A stretch of DNA of 64,000 bases from Leptolyngbya sp. SIO1E4 (GTDB lineage: Bacteria > Cyanobacteriota > Cyanobacteriia > Phormidesmidales > Phormidesmidaceae). The notes beneath the pieces were generated by a model. The model was not told the DNA's origin. It ran no database searches and saw only the letters and a program-made list of their open reading frames with translations. Below are positions 1-9,240 of the stretch, in pieces; the first letter of the stretch is position 1; each line of letters begins with the position of its first letter. The position numbers were made by a program, and so were the translations under genes. Where the stretch lies: positions 186,001-250,000 of the forward strand of contig JAAHFU020000007.1 in NCBI GenBank assembly GCA_010672825.2, in the 5' to 3' direction.

Positions 1-1
1 A

Positions 2-664
2 AAGCTAATTTATGCGCCTGAAGATAAACGGGCGGTGCTGAAAGAAGAGTTTAAGCGCGGGAAATTGACTCAGGCAAAGCTAGATAAGGAATCCCCCGCT
101 GATACCGATGATAAAGCTAAATTAGAGAGCGAAACGTCGGATCCTGTCACTAGAGATCCCTTGGTTTTCTACGATCCGTATTTAATCCCTCAGCATTCTG
201 TAAGATATCAGTCTCGTGGGGCAAAGATTAAAAATCCTATCATTCAAACACTTGAGGACAAACAAGTTAACCTGCTAACCCGAAACGAGAAATACGTTTA
301 TCGTTATTCTGTTTACTTTGCTGACGAGGCCTTTAGGGTTCGGTTTGGCATGTTGATTAAAACGATTACAGGGTTTGAATTGGGTGGAGCGGGATCTCAT
401 GCGACAGGTAAAGAGATCGATCACGTTCAAGCAGGTACCCTGGTAAATGTGGAGTTTGAGTTTCTCTGCACGTTGTTGCCTGGAACGTATTTCTTGAATG
501 CAGGAGTTTTAGGCCGAGTGGATGAGGCTGACATTTATTTAGACCGCTCGATTGATGCGCTTATGTTTAAGGTGAATACTGAAACGGATTTAACCGCTAC
601 TGGAATCATTGATTTCCAAATAGTGCCTAAAGTCTCCAATTGTGTGGTCGTTACCCGTAGCTAA
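2..664 (+). CDS. ABC polysaccharide exporter ATPase, C-terminal glycan-binding part (Wzt-like), 5' truncated
   Basis: The reading frame is open to the left edge, so only the last ~220 residues are present and the nucleotide-binding domain lies outside the window. What remains resembles the immunoglobulin-like C-terminal domain of Wzt-type ATPases, which recognises the modified end of the lipid-linked glycan before export through Wzm. The pattern of alternating strands (VYRYSVYFADEAF, then GMLIKTITGFEL, then LLPGTYFLNAGV) is typical of that domain. A polar, charged linker of roughly 50 residues precedes it. A sulfotransferase follows 26 bp downstream, which fits a locus whose product is exported by an ABC transporter. 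An internal GTG at 35 is not the true start. Confidence 0.75.
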   Translation, partial: KLIYAPEDKRAVLKEEFKRGKLTQAKLDKESPADTDDKAKLESETSDPVTRDPLVFYDPYLIPQHSVRYQSRGAKIKNPIIQTLEDKQVNLLTRNEKYVYRYSVYFADEAFRVRFGMLIKTITGFELGGAGSHATGKEIDHVQAGTLVNVEFEFLCTLLPGTYFLNAGVLGRVDEADIYLDRSIDALMFKVNTETDLTATGIIDFQIVPKVSNCVVVTRS

Positions 665-690
665 AAAATCATCTGCTAGCGAGAAATTGA

Positions 691-1848
691 ATGACAGAAG
701 GTGAAATCTCTAAGGGTCAACCCATTGTAATTGCAGGGATGCATCGTTCAGGTACATCCTTAACAGCGTCGATTCTTCAGAAATCTGGCGTGGATATTGG
801 CGAAAAATTATTAGGGAGTGGTACTGGAAATTCTAAAGGTCACTTTGAAGATGTAGATTTTTTATCTCTGCATCAGGAATTTCTAGTGTCCCAAGGCGTC
901 AGCTCAGAAGGATGGACAAGCCTGAGCAAAGTTATTGTTTCAGAACAGCTAACGGCTAAAGCAAAGTCCCTGTTGGGAGAGCGATCGCAGAAGCCAACTC
1001 TGTGGGGCTGGAAAGATCCTAGGACAGTCTTATTTCTAGATTTTTGGCATGAATTAATTCCAAATGCCAAATTTGTTTTTGTCTATCGTGTTCCTTGGGA
1101 AGTGGTGGACTCACTCTTTAAAAGAGGCGATCCTGCTTTTATCAATAATCCAAAACTTGCTGTGCAGGTTTGGTCTGCTTATAACACTGCTGTCCTTGAT
1201 TTTTATACTCGAAATCCAGATTGCTCTGTATTGTTAAACGTTGAGAATTTACAGCGCCCTGGAAATGAGTTGATTTCCGTTGTTGTGAAGAAATTAGGTA
1301 TCCCGCTTAACCCGCTGGGAGAAGATGTTTATTTGCCTGGCGAGATGCATGACGAGGTCAGTAAAACTCATCGGCCTGCGTTGCTATCTAGGTATTTCCC
1401 GGATGCTCTAGAACTCTATCAGAAACTAGAAAGTGTGGCCGATCTGCCTGCGTATGAAAAGCCTTTTAGGCAGCGCAACGCTTCTGCAGAAGAAACCTAT
1501 GAAGATTGGGTATTTCAAGATTGGCTGATGAGCCAAAGGCATTTAGCCGCTAAACGGCGAGTTCAGGTAGAGCTTCAACAAACTCAAGGCGAACTCCAGC
1601 AGACTCAAGGCGCTCTGCAACAAACTCAAGGCGAACTCCAGCAGACTCAAGCTGAGCTTCAGCGAACTCAAAGCGAACTGCAGCAGATGCAAGCTGCTTT
1701 GCAACAGACCCAAGGCAGCCTGCAGCAAACGCAGGCTGCCCTCCGGCAGGCTGAAGAAACGGTGATGTCTATGGAAAGCAGTAAGTTCTGGAAGGCCCGT
1801 CAGCTTTGGATGAGAATAAAGTCCGCGATTGGTTTAAACTATGCCTAG
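691..1848 (+). CDS. Sulfotransferase family protein with C-terminal heptad-repeat coiled coil
   Basis: This 385-residue protein has the PAPS-binding loop GMHRSGTS at residues 16-23, the hallmark of P-loop sulfotransferases that move sulfate from PAPS to a sugar hydroxyl. The catalytic part covers residues ~10-250. Residues 294-356 are nine consecutive seven-residue units of the form [E/A/S]LQQTQ[G/A], predicted to form a coiled coil and encoded by 21-bp DNA repeats. The tail carries MESSKFWKAR, a short motif I know from many cyanobacterial glycosyltransferase and methyltransferase tails. The position just after the exporter ATPase suggests the exported glycan is sulfated. The exact acceptor cannot be told. 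Confidence 0.82.
   Translation: MTEGEISKGQPIVIAGMHRSGTSLTASILQKSGVDIGEKLLGSGTGNSKGHFEDVDFLSLHQEFLVSQGVSSEGWTSLSKVIVSEQLTAKAKSLLGERSQKPTLWGWKDPRTVLFLDFWHELIPNAKFVFVYRVPWEVVDSLFKRGDPAFINNPKLAVQVWSAYNTAVLDFYTRNPDCSVLLNVENLQRPGNELISVVVKKLGIPLNPLGEDVYLPGEMHDEVSKTHRPALLSRYFPDALELYQKLESVADLPAYEKPFRQRNASAEETYEDWVFQDWLMSQRHLAAKRRVQVELQQTQGELQQTQGALQQTQGELQQTQAELQRTQSELQQMQAALQQTQGSLQQTQAALRQAEETVMSMESSKFWKARQLWMRIKSAIGLNYA
1570..1758 (+). repeat. 21-bp coding minisatellite, nine units
   Basis: Nine in-frame 21-bp units lie end to end at 1570, 1591, 1612, 1633, 1654, 1675, 1696, 1717 and 1738. Each encodes one heptad built around LQQTQ. The first four are nearly identical at DNA level; later ones diverge and the last is degenerate (ALRQAEE). 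Near-identity of adjacent units suggests recent expansion by slippage or unequal recombination. Confidence 0.9.
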
Positions 1849-2211
1849 GGGATTTCTATGGATGCAAGTCCTTGAAAACCAATAAAACCTGGTTTTAACT
1901 GCGTTCAGATAGGGTTTCTGAATAAGCTGAAATTACGCTAGTAGATGATTGCCTGACATAAAGTTCGGAGGTTACTTAATCAAATCCGCTCATGCGTAAT
2001 GAGATGTAGAGTTGAAGACAGAATATGATTTGGTTTTGATTTAGGCGAAGCGTCAAGCAGGTTAATTGCCCGGTTAGGGCAGTGTTAAATTGGAATCCTC
2101 TGTTCTGGTAGTTGTGCTTTGAGGCTAAGGTAAAGCCTTAGAAGTTTCGTCAGTTACCCAGGCGAGTCATCACAGGTGTTTTTAGGTGTCGATTTTCGGG
2201 AAATTGGATAA
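1849..2211. other. Intergenic region, 363 bp, no gene seen
   Basis: No credible reading frame lies here. A short perfect hairpin (CTAAGG, 5-nt loop, CCTTAG) spans 2125-2141 but has no T-run after it. Bases 1897-1911 match 5397-5411 in another intergenic gap at 14 of 15 positions. The region probably holds the leader and promoter of the double glycosyltransferase gene, but I cannot assign -35/-10 boxes. Confidence 0.5.
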
Positions 2212-4077
2212 ATGCCTGACAAATTCCGGGCTGACAAGGCAAATCAACTTTTTTCTGGAACGAAGGCGCTAATGGGTCTAACGCGTGGAAGGATGAATGC
2301 TTACACCGTGTCTTCTTGGAAGCGCAAAGCTAAGTCACTGGTTAAGCGGGCTTTAAATCGGTTGCGCAACAAAGTTAATGCAAATCTTACAGTAGACAAT
2401 AAAGCTGTAGAATCTGAGACCTATTCATCGGCCTTTAAAGACGTCAACGTTGGTAAATTCTGGGAAATACTTGATCCTGTAATTAAAGACTGTCGCGATC
2501 GCCTCCAGGCGGCAGAAGCTCCGCAAATCAGCATCATAACGCCAACATTCAACTCGTCTTTGGATTGGTTTATTGAAACTGCCCTAAGCGTTTTCAGGCA
2601 GTCTTCTAATGCCTGGGAATGGTGCATCGTGGATGATGGTTCTACAAGCACGCACATTCGGGATGTTCTTGCTGAACTTGCCCGAAAGCACCCAAGGATC
2701 AAGGTTGAGTTTCAAGCCTCTAAAGGGATTAGCGGTGCAACTAATAGAGCAATAGAGGTCGCCAACGGAACTTATGTTTGCTTTCTAGATCACGATGACA
2801 CCCTTTCACCTCGTGCTATAGAAACTTCCCTGGGGCAGCTCGCTAACGGGTTCGATTTTGTCTATTCAGATGAGGATAAGATTGACCTCTCTGGGCGCTA
2901 TTATGTTGAGCCTTTTTTTAAGCCTGATTGGTCACCTGAGTACTTTCGAGGGGTTATGTATGTTGGCCATTTTCTCTGCGTCCGTAAAGCTCTGCTCTTA
3001 AGTGTCGGTGGGTTTGATAGCCATTACGATGGCATCCAAGATTATGAGTTCGTACTGCGTCTTTCTGAAACCTCTCCTCGGGTGAGTCACATCCCTGAGG
3101 TTCTTTATCACTGGCGAAAAATTGAAGGCAGTATTGCTGCCAATGCTCAAGCTAAACCCAGAATTGAAGAACTGCAGCAGGCTGCTGTTGATGCCCACCT
3201 GAAACGCTTGGGCTTGCCATCAAGAGCAGAAAGTATCGGTAATCATCGACTCAGTATCGTTCCCCTAGAGAAGCCGCACTATCCGTTAGTCAGTGTGATC
3301 ATTCCGACGAAGGATGCTCCTCAACATTTGGAGCGTAGTCTGGAGAGCCTTTTTACAATTTCCAACTATCCCAACCTGGAGATTTTGCTGGTTGACAATG
3401 AAACCAGCGACCCTAAAGCCTTGCAGTTGATGCAGAAGTATCCTGTCAAACGGGTGTTTTTCCCCAATCCCTTTAACTACTCCCGAGCCAATAATTTAGG
3501 GGCTCAGTATGCTCAAGGTGAGTATTTGATTTTTCTCAATAACGACACTGAGATCATTGGCAAAGACTGGATACAGCATCTCTTGTACTATGCAGAGCAG
3601 TCTGATATTGGGGCCGTCGGCTCACTTTTGCTATTTCCTAATAGAACTGTGCAGCATGCAGGCGTTGTCATGGGTTTTAGGGGAACCGCTGACCACGTAA
3701 TGAGGGGGTTTCCCTCAGAGGTCGATGGGTATGCGGGCTCGCTGGTATGTGCCCATGAAGTGTCTGCCGTCACAGCGGCCTGTATGATGGTTGCGCAGAA
3801 AGACTTTAGCCAAGTTGAGGGGTTTAACGAACATTATTTTCACCATTATCAAGATGTTGACCTATGCCTGAAGCTCCTCAAGCTAGGAAAGCGAAATATC
3901 TTCACCCCAGGCGCTACTTTGATTCACCACGAATCTGTTACGCGAAAAGATTATTACGATTTAGTAGATCGCTATCTGTTGCTAGATCAGTGGCAAGACT
4001 ATATTGATGCTGGCGATCCTTATTACAATCCCAATTTTGTGCTTGAACGGTGTGATTACACAGCTAAGGCTCAGTAA
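2212..4077 (+). CDS. Tandem GT2 glycosyltransferase (two GT-A domains)
   Basis: The 621-residue protein holds two family 2 glycosyltransferase domains in one chain, at about residues 105-330 and 360-590. The first begins ISIITPTFNSS and has a DHDD nucleotide-sugar/metal site at 193-196; the second begins VSVIIPTKDAP with NND at 443-445 and a later QDVDLCLKLLKLG segment typical of rhamnosyl/O-antigen GT2 enzymes. A basic N-terminal region of ~75 residues has no signal peptide. Two-domain GT2 proteins often add two sugars in sequence or polymerise a repeat; the sugars are unknown. Its TAA stop overlaps the next ATG (TAATG), so the two genes are probably translationally coupled. Confidence 0.85.
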   Translation: MPDKFRADKANQLFSGTKALMGLTRGRMNAYTVSSWKRKAKSLVKRALNRLRNKVNANLTVDNKAVESETYSSAFKDVNVGKFWEILDPVIKDCRDRLQAAEAPQISIITPTFNSSLDWFIETALSVFRQSSNAWEWCIVDDGSTSTHIRDVLAELARKHPRIKVEFQASKGISGATNRAIEVANGTYVCFLDHDDTLSPRAIETSLGQLANGFDFVYSDEDKIDLSGRYYVEPFFKPDWSPEYFRGVMYVGHFLCVRKALLLSVGGFDSHYDGIQDYEFVLRLSETSPRVSHIPEVLYHWRKIEGSIAANAQAKPRIEELQQAAVDAHLKRLGLPSRAESIGNHRLSIVPLEKPHYPLVSVIIPTKDAPQHLERSLESLFTISNYPNLEILLVDNETSDPKALQLMQKYPVKRVFFPNPFNYSRANNLGAQYAQGEYLIFLNNDTEIIGKDWIQHLLYYAEQSDIGAVGSLLLFPNRTVQHAGVVMGFRGTADHVMRGFPSEVDGYAGSLVCAHEVSAVTAACMMVAQKDFSQVEGFNEHYFHHYQDVDLCLKLLKLGKRNIFTPGATLIHHESVTRKDYYDLVDRYLLLDQWQDYIDAGDPYYNPNFVLERCDYTAKAQ

Positions 4078-5228
4078 TGCAGAATATTCTTTTTGTTCTC
4101 TACCATGACTTTCGTGCAAACAGCGCTGTGCATGTGCACAACTTTGCAAATAATTTAGTGAAGCAAGGATTAGATTGTACTGTAGTCGTGCCTCAGCACA
4201 AAGAGACCGTATCAGTACTGGGACAGAACTTATATAAAGCCGCTAATTTTAATGAGATCGATCATCTCAGAAAACTTTTCCCCAATAATCAAGATCCAGA
4301 TATCGTTCACGTATGGACTCCACGTGAAATCGTGAGAGCTTTCTATGAAGAGCTAGCCAAGCGATATCGCTTTAGGCTATTCATTCATCTTGAAGATAAC
4401 GAAGAATTGCTATTAGAAAAATTTACTCAAAAAACGCTCAGTGAATTAATCGAGGATACTCGATACCCTTTTCCTAATAACCTGTCTCACCCCATCAAAT
4501 ATCGTGAATTCTTGAGCAAGTGTGATGGGGTCACGGTCATTATCGATCGCCTTCAAGAGTTTGTCCCTACCCCTGTTCCTACCTGTGTTCTTTGGCCTGG
4601 TGTTGACAATAATCTCTTTTTCCCTAAGAACCCTGATCCTGACTTAACGACTCATCTCGGGATTCCTCTCAATAGTACTGTTCTTTGCTACACCGGTAAT
4701 GTACACCCGGCAAATGCCTATGAGGTCAGAAGCCTATACCTGGCAGTGGCGATGCTCAATCGAGAAGGCTATCCAACAACTTTAGTCCGTGCCGGTCAGG
4801 ACTATTGTGAATTTTTGAGCGCAGAAGATAGCTGGGCTCGAAAGTATGAGTTGGGGTTAGGGTATGTAGAAAACCACAAAATCCCCGACATCTTGGCACT
4901 GGCCGATGTCCTTGTGCAACCCGGCAAGGAAGATGCGTTCAATGACTACCGTCTTCCTTCTAAGCTGCCTGAATTTCTCGCGATGGGTAAGCCTGTCATA
5001 CTTCCCAAAACTAATATTGGCCGTTTTATGGAATCTATGAAAGATGCCATTGTTCTTTCAAAGGTTGATGCTTTAACGATTGTTGAAACTATTAAATTGC
5101 TAGTGAATAACCAAGACTTGTGTGAGCAACTAGGTGCAGGAGCCTCTGGCTTCTCGAAAACTCACTTAGACTGGATTGCTAACAGCAAAAAACTCTTGGA
5201 TTTCTACCTGTCTACCTCAAATAACTGA
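4077..5228 (+). CDS. GT4-type glycosyltransferase (GT-B fold)
   Basis: This 383-residue protein has the two-lobe layout of GT4 enzymes. The N-terminal lobe starts QNILFVLYHDFRANSAVHV, and the C-terminal lobe contains the acidic donor-binding stretch KLPEFLAMGKPVILP preceded by ADVLVQPGKED, corresponding to the usual E-x7-E region. No membrane segment or signal peptide is visible, so it probably acts on lipid-linked glycan at the inner face of the membrane. The start codon overlaps the stop of the double GT2 gene by one base, which indicates one operon. Donor sugar is not predictable. Confidence 0.8.
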   Translation: MQNILFVLYHDFRANSAVHVHNFANNLVKQGLDCTVVVPQHKETVSVLGQNLYKAANFNEIDHLRKLFPNNQDPDIVHVWTPREIVRAFYEELAKRYRFRLFIHLEDNEELLLEKFTQKTLSELIEDTRYPFPNNLSHPIKYREFLSKCDGVTVIIDRLQEFVPTPVPTCVLWPGVDNNLFFPKNPDPDLTTHLGIPLNSTVLCYTGNVHPANAYEVRSLYLAVAMLNREGYPTTLVRAGQDYCEFLSAEDSWARKYELGLGYVENHKIPDILALADVLVQPGKEDAFNDYRLPSKLPEFLAMGKPVILPKTNIGRFMESMKDAIVLSKVDALTIVETIKLLVNNQDLCEQLGAGASGFSKTHLDWIANSKKLLDFYLSTSNN

Positions 5229-5580
5229 GCCTAGATAAATAGGAAATTATCAGCGGAATGTCTAGATATCCGATTTTGAGGACTTTAATAAACGTTTGGC
5301 AATGTACGCTTATACGTATTGCTATAAGGTTTCATGTTGACAGCCTCTGGATACTCTAGCCTGATAGGGATATTGATGAACCAGGTGCAGCAGTAAAACT
5401 GCATTCAGATAAGTTCTTTATCAGGGCTAGAAAGAGCGTGCAACTTTCTACACACTCACTGCTTGCGGTTTAAGGTCACTAAACTATAGCGAATGGATGG
5501 CTTGTCGACCTCGATTTGAATATTGACGAAACCCCGTAGTAAGATCAGCAAGGCTTTTCACTATTTCTGGTTTCCTTGAG
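5229..5580. other. Intergenic region, 352 bp, no gene seen
   Basis: I see no coding frame. A hairpin with 7-bp arms (TAGAAAG at 5428-5434 and CTTTCTA at 5444-5450) is present without a T-tract. The segment 5397-5411 resembles 1897-1911 in an earlier gap. A promoter for the epimerase gene is plausible but not resolved. Confidence 0.45.
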
Positions 5581-6639
5581 ATGTCTACCATCATTATTAC
5601 AGGCTCGGCAGGCCTGATAGGCTCAGAGTCTGTTCATTTTTTTGCACAGAAAGGGTTCAATATCGTTGGTATCGACAATGATATGCGATCCGTTTTCTTT
5701 GGTAGCGATGCGTCAACGGACTGGAATCGGAAGATTTTAGAGGACCGCTACGGTGAGCGATATTGTCATAGGAATCTAGATATTCGCGATCGCGAGTCCA
5801 TTGAAACTCTGTTCAAAGAATACGGTTCTGATATCAGCCTCATTATTCATACCGCCGCCCAACCTTCCCACGACTGGGCTGCTAGAGATCCCCATACTGA
5901 CTTTACAGTCAATGCCAACGGCACCCTCGTTCTACTCGAGGCAACACGCCAGTACTGTCCTGAAGCAGTTTTCATATTCACTTCCACAAATAAAGTATAT
6001 GGGGACACTCCCAACCAATTACCGTTAGCAGAACTCGAAACCCGATGGGAAATTGATCCAGAGCATCCTTATTCCCAGGGGATTGATGAATCCATGAGCA
6101 TTGACGACACCAAACATTCACTATTTGGTGCATCCAAGGTTGCAGCTGACATTCTTGTGCAAGAATATGGCCGCTATTTTGATATGAAAACAGCCAGCTT
6201 CAGAGGGGGATGCTTGACAGGACCGCTACATTCAGGTGCCCAGCTACACGGGTTTCTAGCGTATCTGATGAAGTGCGTTATCCACGCTGCACCTTACACA
6301 ATTTTTGGATATAAAGGGAAGCAAGTCCGAGATAACATTCACAGCTACGATTTAGTCAATGCTTTTTATCACTTTTATCAGAATCCTCGGAGTGCTGAAA
6401 TTTACAACATTGGTGGTTCGCGCCATAGTAACTGCTCCATGCTAGAAGCTGTTCAACTCTGCGAAGAAATTACAGGTAATCGATTGCCATACACCTACAC
6501 GGATGAAAATCGTGTGGGCGATCATATTTGGTACATCTCCGATGTGAGCAAGTTCCGTTCTCACTATCCAGAATGGAACTATAAGTACGACCTGATTACT
6601 ATTTTCAAAGAAATTTATAATAGCCAGCTATCGAAATAA
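5581..6639 (+). CDS. NAD-dependent sugar epimerase/dehydratase, CDP-tyvelose/paratose 2-epimerase-like
   Basis: This is a 352-residue short-chain dehydrogenase of the extended type. The Rossmann motif GSAGLIG sits at residues 8-14, the Asn-rich strand at TNKVYG (136-141), and an RGGCLTGP segment follows. The overall sequence resembles CDP-paratose/tyvelose 2-epimerases and their uncharacterised relatives. The normally conserved catalytic YxxxK appears as FGASK (F182, K186), so the proton-donating tyrosine is missing at that position. I recall this FGASK form in a set of bacterial homologues, so it may mark a subfamily rather than a mutation. Substrate is unknown; an NDP-sugar for the local glycan is likely. 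Confidence 0.78.
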   Translation: MSTIIITGSAGLIGSESVHFFAQKGFNIVGIDNDMRSVFFGSDASTDWNRKILEDRYGERYCHRNLDIRDRESIETLFKEYGSDISLIIHTAAQPSHDWAARDPHTDFTVNANGTLVLLEATRQYCPEAVFIFTSTNKVYGDTPNQLPLAELETRWEIDPEHPYSQGIDESMSIDDTKHSLFGASKVAADILVQEYGRYFDMKTASFRGGCLTGPLHSGAQLHGFLAYLMKCVIHAAPYTIFGYKGKQVRDNIHSYDLVNAFYHFYQNPRSAEIYNIGGSRHSNCSMLEAVQLCEEITGNRLPYTYTDENRVGDHIWYISDVSKFRSHYPEWNYKYDLITIFKEIYNSQLSK

Positions 6640-7073
6640 GAAAACTCTGAATTTCCTCTACCTAAGGCTTCGATAATATATTTTTGAAAGCAGTGATCAA
6701 AAAATCGGCAACCTGTAATGGTTTGCCAGGTAAAGGTCTCTGAGATAGCCTTTGTTGTGGCATCTAAATCCTTGAAGCTGCTCAACTATCTGGCCATCAG
6801 GAAATCTACAATATTTCGAAACACCCGTATTAGTGAGTTGATAAGACTGATGAAAATAATGTAGTTTCGCTTGAAGATGACGCTTTAATAAGGATTGTCA
6901 AGATTTTAATACTGTCTCCTAAAAAATAATGTCTTCTATTTAATTTGAGTGAAGACTTCAACTAGATTTTGATGTCTATTCTTCGTTTGATTGAAGAATG
7001 ATAGGAGCCTTATTGGAGTTTGTTCTGGTTTTCGTAAGCTGATTAATATCCTTAGAAATAGGTTCTCAGATTT
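6640..7073. other. Intergenic region, 434 bp, AT-rich, no gene seen
   Basis: No supported gene. The stretch is AT-rich. A 7-bp inverted repeat (ATTCTTC at 6978-6984, GAAGAAT at 6993-6999) sits about 75 bp before the next start codon. Promoter elements cannot be assigned confidently. Confidence 0.45.
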
Positions 7074-8189
7074 ATGGTTATTTTATTATTGTCAAAAGCT
7101 TTCGGTTTTGTAAGCCAGCTTTTCAACTTTCATAAAGGTATAGCCGATGTATCAGAAAGCTTATCTTTTGAAGATGAGGTTGGTCTCGATAAGAATGAAA
7201 TTAGTCTTGATGAGAATGAGGCTGGTCCTGATGAGAATGAGGCTAATTCCAATAATCCGTGGAACGCTGACGAAGCCGTAACCTATGACGGTATTTGGTT
7301 AGGTTGTAACGAGTGTGCCAAAAATATTCAGCGAAAAGTTACGGGGGATGAAAATACCCATTGGCTTTCCTATACAATACAGAATTATTTGGCGGAAGCC
7401 ATAGGAAAGAAACCTTCAAATAAAGCTCAAACTAGTTACCGCTGTCTAATATTAGGTGCAAATGAGGGTTGGATAGAGCGTGAACTTTGTAAAAATGGAT
7501 TTTCTGGCGAGATAATTGCATCCGATATTGCAGATAAAGCGCTTTCAAGAGCTGCGGAGAAATCTCAGGAGCTTGGTTATAAGAATGTAAAATACATTGT
7601 TGCAGATTTGAATGGAGATTTAGAAGAATTTGACGGGATGTTCGACTTCATTATTTTTGAAGGTGTTTTACACCATATTGAAAATATTGAAAATTGTTTG
7701 CAAATACTGAAGAGTAAGCTTGTGAACGGTGGTCTTATGTTTGGAGTTGAGCATCATGGCCCGTTTCGCTTTCAATTGCCAGATTATCAGGTGCGCTGGA
7801 TCAATGCTGCATTGGCTGTTTTACCTAAAACTTTGCGACCTTTTCCTCGGAATCAAGAGGGTAACTATCCCGCAACTCCCCAGGAAAACATGAGGATTTT
7901 TTATGTTCCCCCTTCTGAAGAAGCTATTAGAGCATGGGATCCTTCAGAAGCCATATCTGGCTTCAAATTGCAGGATTTATTCTCCGAAACATTTGAAGTT
8001 CTTGAGAGAAGAGGGTTTGGAGGTACTATCCTCTCATATATGTCAGGTCATTTCGATTTTAAGAGGGCGAATCAAGATGACTTTGCTAACTCGTGGCTTA
8101 AAATATTGATGCAAATTGAAGATACTTTAATCCAAACCGGCCTGCTGGATGATGAATTTATTTTTTGGACGCTTAAGAATAACGGTTAG
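7074..8189 (+). CDS. Class I SAM-dependent methyltransferase with acidic repeat near the N-terminus
   Basis: The 371-residue protein has SAM-binding motif I as LILGANEG (125-132), an acidic residue at D151 after the second strand, and a VLHHIEN motif (~198-204) typical of class I enzymes. Residues 37-57 are three acidic heptads (GLDKNEI, SLDENEA, GPDENEA) encoded by 21-bp repeats. A short hydrophobic run opens the chain. It probably methylates a sugar or other precursor in this locus, but the target is not visible. The gene is AT-rich and stands alone between two gaps. Confidence 0.75.
   Translation: MVILLLSKAFGFVSQLFNFHKGIADVSESLSFEDEVGLDKNEISLDENEAGPDENEANSNNPWNADEAVTYDGIWLGCNECAKNIQRKVTGDENTHWLSYTIQNYLAEAIGKKPSNKAQTSYRCLILGANEGWIERELCKNGFSGEIIASDIADKALSRAAEKSQELGYKNVKYIVADLNGDLEEFDGMFDFIIFEGVLHHIENIENCLQILKSKLVNGGLMFGVEHHGPFRFQLPDYQVRWINAALAVLPKTLRPFPRNQEGNYPATPQENMRIFYVPPSEEAIRAWDPSEAISGFKLQDLFSETFEVLERRGFGGTILSYMSGHFDFKRANQDDFANSWLKILMQIEDTLIQTGLLDDEFIFWTLKNNG
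7182..7244 (+). repeat. Three 21-bp coding repeats in methyltransferase N-terminus
   Basis: Units start at 7182, 7203 and 7224. The second and third differ at only three of 21 positions. They encode acidic seven-residue units with a D-x-NE core. The unit length equals that of the sulfotransferase minisatellite, although the sequences are unrelated. Confidence 0.85.
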
Positions 8190-8385
8190 TCAAGGCGTTC
8201 TTCAGTTTTCTAAGCCCCTCTCTCAGTTCTGGATGAGGGGCCTTGAGGTCTTGAACTGGTTTCTTACTCCCCAAAGTTGGATAAATGGGTGAAGAGATGA
8301 AAATTATTTTGAGCGTTATTCAAACAATTTATGTTTTACATCGCGTTTCCACTTATAAAGAGCATAGAAAAGTTTGAGGGATTTT

Positions 8386-9240
8386 ATGAAACTGTTTTCA
8401 GGGATGAGGAAGCTGAAGCGGGTGATGCAAACACTCGAGCCCGTTCAATTACTGGATGAGTCATCTAAACGTTTTCTTGTTGAGCGATATGCCCAGAAAG
8501 CATTTCCAGAGTTAGGATACGCGACAGTTCGAGACTTTTGCGATAGTGTCGATCACTTACCACAGATTTGCTATCTGAATGGTGATCTGAAAAACGTTCA
8601 AAGGGCTTGGACTGTAAAGGCTATTTTAGGAACTGTTCCGCCAGGCAGCAAACTTTTAGAGGTTGGAGGAGGTGTTCCTTTAGTTGCGGGTATGCTAGCT
8701 GAGTTAGGTTATCAAGTCACCTTGGTTGATCCCTATGAAGGTGCAGGAAATGGCCCAACTGAGTATGAAGCATACATTCGGCAGTTTCCTAATGTAACGT
8801 TTGTCAAAAGCCTGTTTGACTCTAACCTGGCCGGGTATGCTGAGTCATCTTTTGATTGTATCTATTCAGTTTCTGTGTTAGAGCATATCCCTCAGCAGGG
8901 GATTGAGGAAATTTATAACGGTATCCATAAGTTCCTAAAACCTGGAGGACACTCTATTCATTGCGTTGATGTTGTGATTCAAGGTAAGGGAACTCAACGA
9001 CATGAAAATACCTTAAGAGATGTCCTTTATTTACAAAAGCTTCTGCAGGAGATCAACTTTCTGCGGAATGACTCCGACCAAATATGCAATGAGATGCTTC
9101 TAAGGTTAAAGGATGATCTAGAAACTTTCTATCTCTCTGCTATGGGTCATAACCTGTGGAGAGGAAGTCAGCCCTACGATGAATTTCCATTTCGAAAAGT
9201 TGTTTCGATACAGACCTGTGTACCTTACACTTCAAAGTAG
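8386..9240 (+). CDS. Class I SAM-dependent methyltransferase
   Basis: I place the start at ATG 8386 because GAGGG ends five bases upstream; an in-frame TTG at 8374 would overlap that ribosome site. The 284-residue product carries motif I LEVGGG at 91-96, acidic D115 after strand two (VTLVDPY), and SVSVLEHIPQQG as motif post-I/IV, followed by LKPGGH. These mark a class I methyltransferase of the Methyltransf_11/23 type. It is flanked by intergenic gaps of 196 and 121 bp. Function within the glycan pathway is inferred from location only. Confidence 0.75.
   Translation: MKLFSGMRKLKRVMQTLEPVQLLDESSKRFLVERYAQKAFPELGYATVRDFCDSVDHLPQICYLNGDLKNVQRAWTVKAILGTVPPGSKLLEVGGGVPLVAGMLAELGYQVTLVDPYEGAGNGPTEYEAYIRQFPNVTFVKSLFDSNLAGYAESSFDCIYSVSVLEHIPQQGIEEIYNGIHKFLKPGGHSIHCVDVVIQGKGTQRHENTLRDVLYLQKLLQEINFLRNDSDQICNEMLLRLKDDLETFYLSAMGHNLWRGSQPYDEFPFRKVVSIQTCVPYTSK

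Noticed and set aside
1543-1728. Leucine-rich frame on the - strand opposite the sulfotransferase
   Set aside because: It is the antisense translation of the 21-bp repeat; the LLQSALSLLEF-like pattern arises from the repeat itself.
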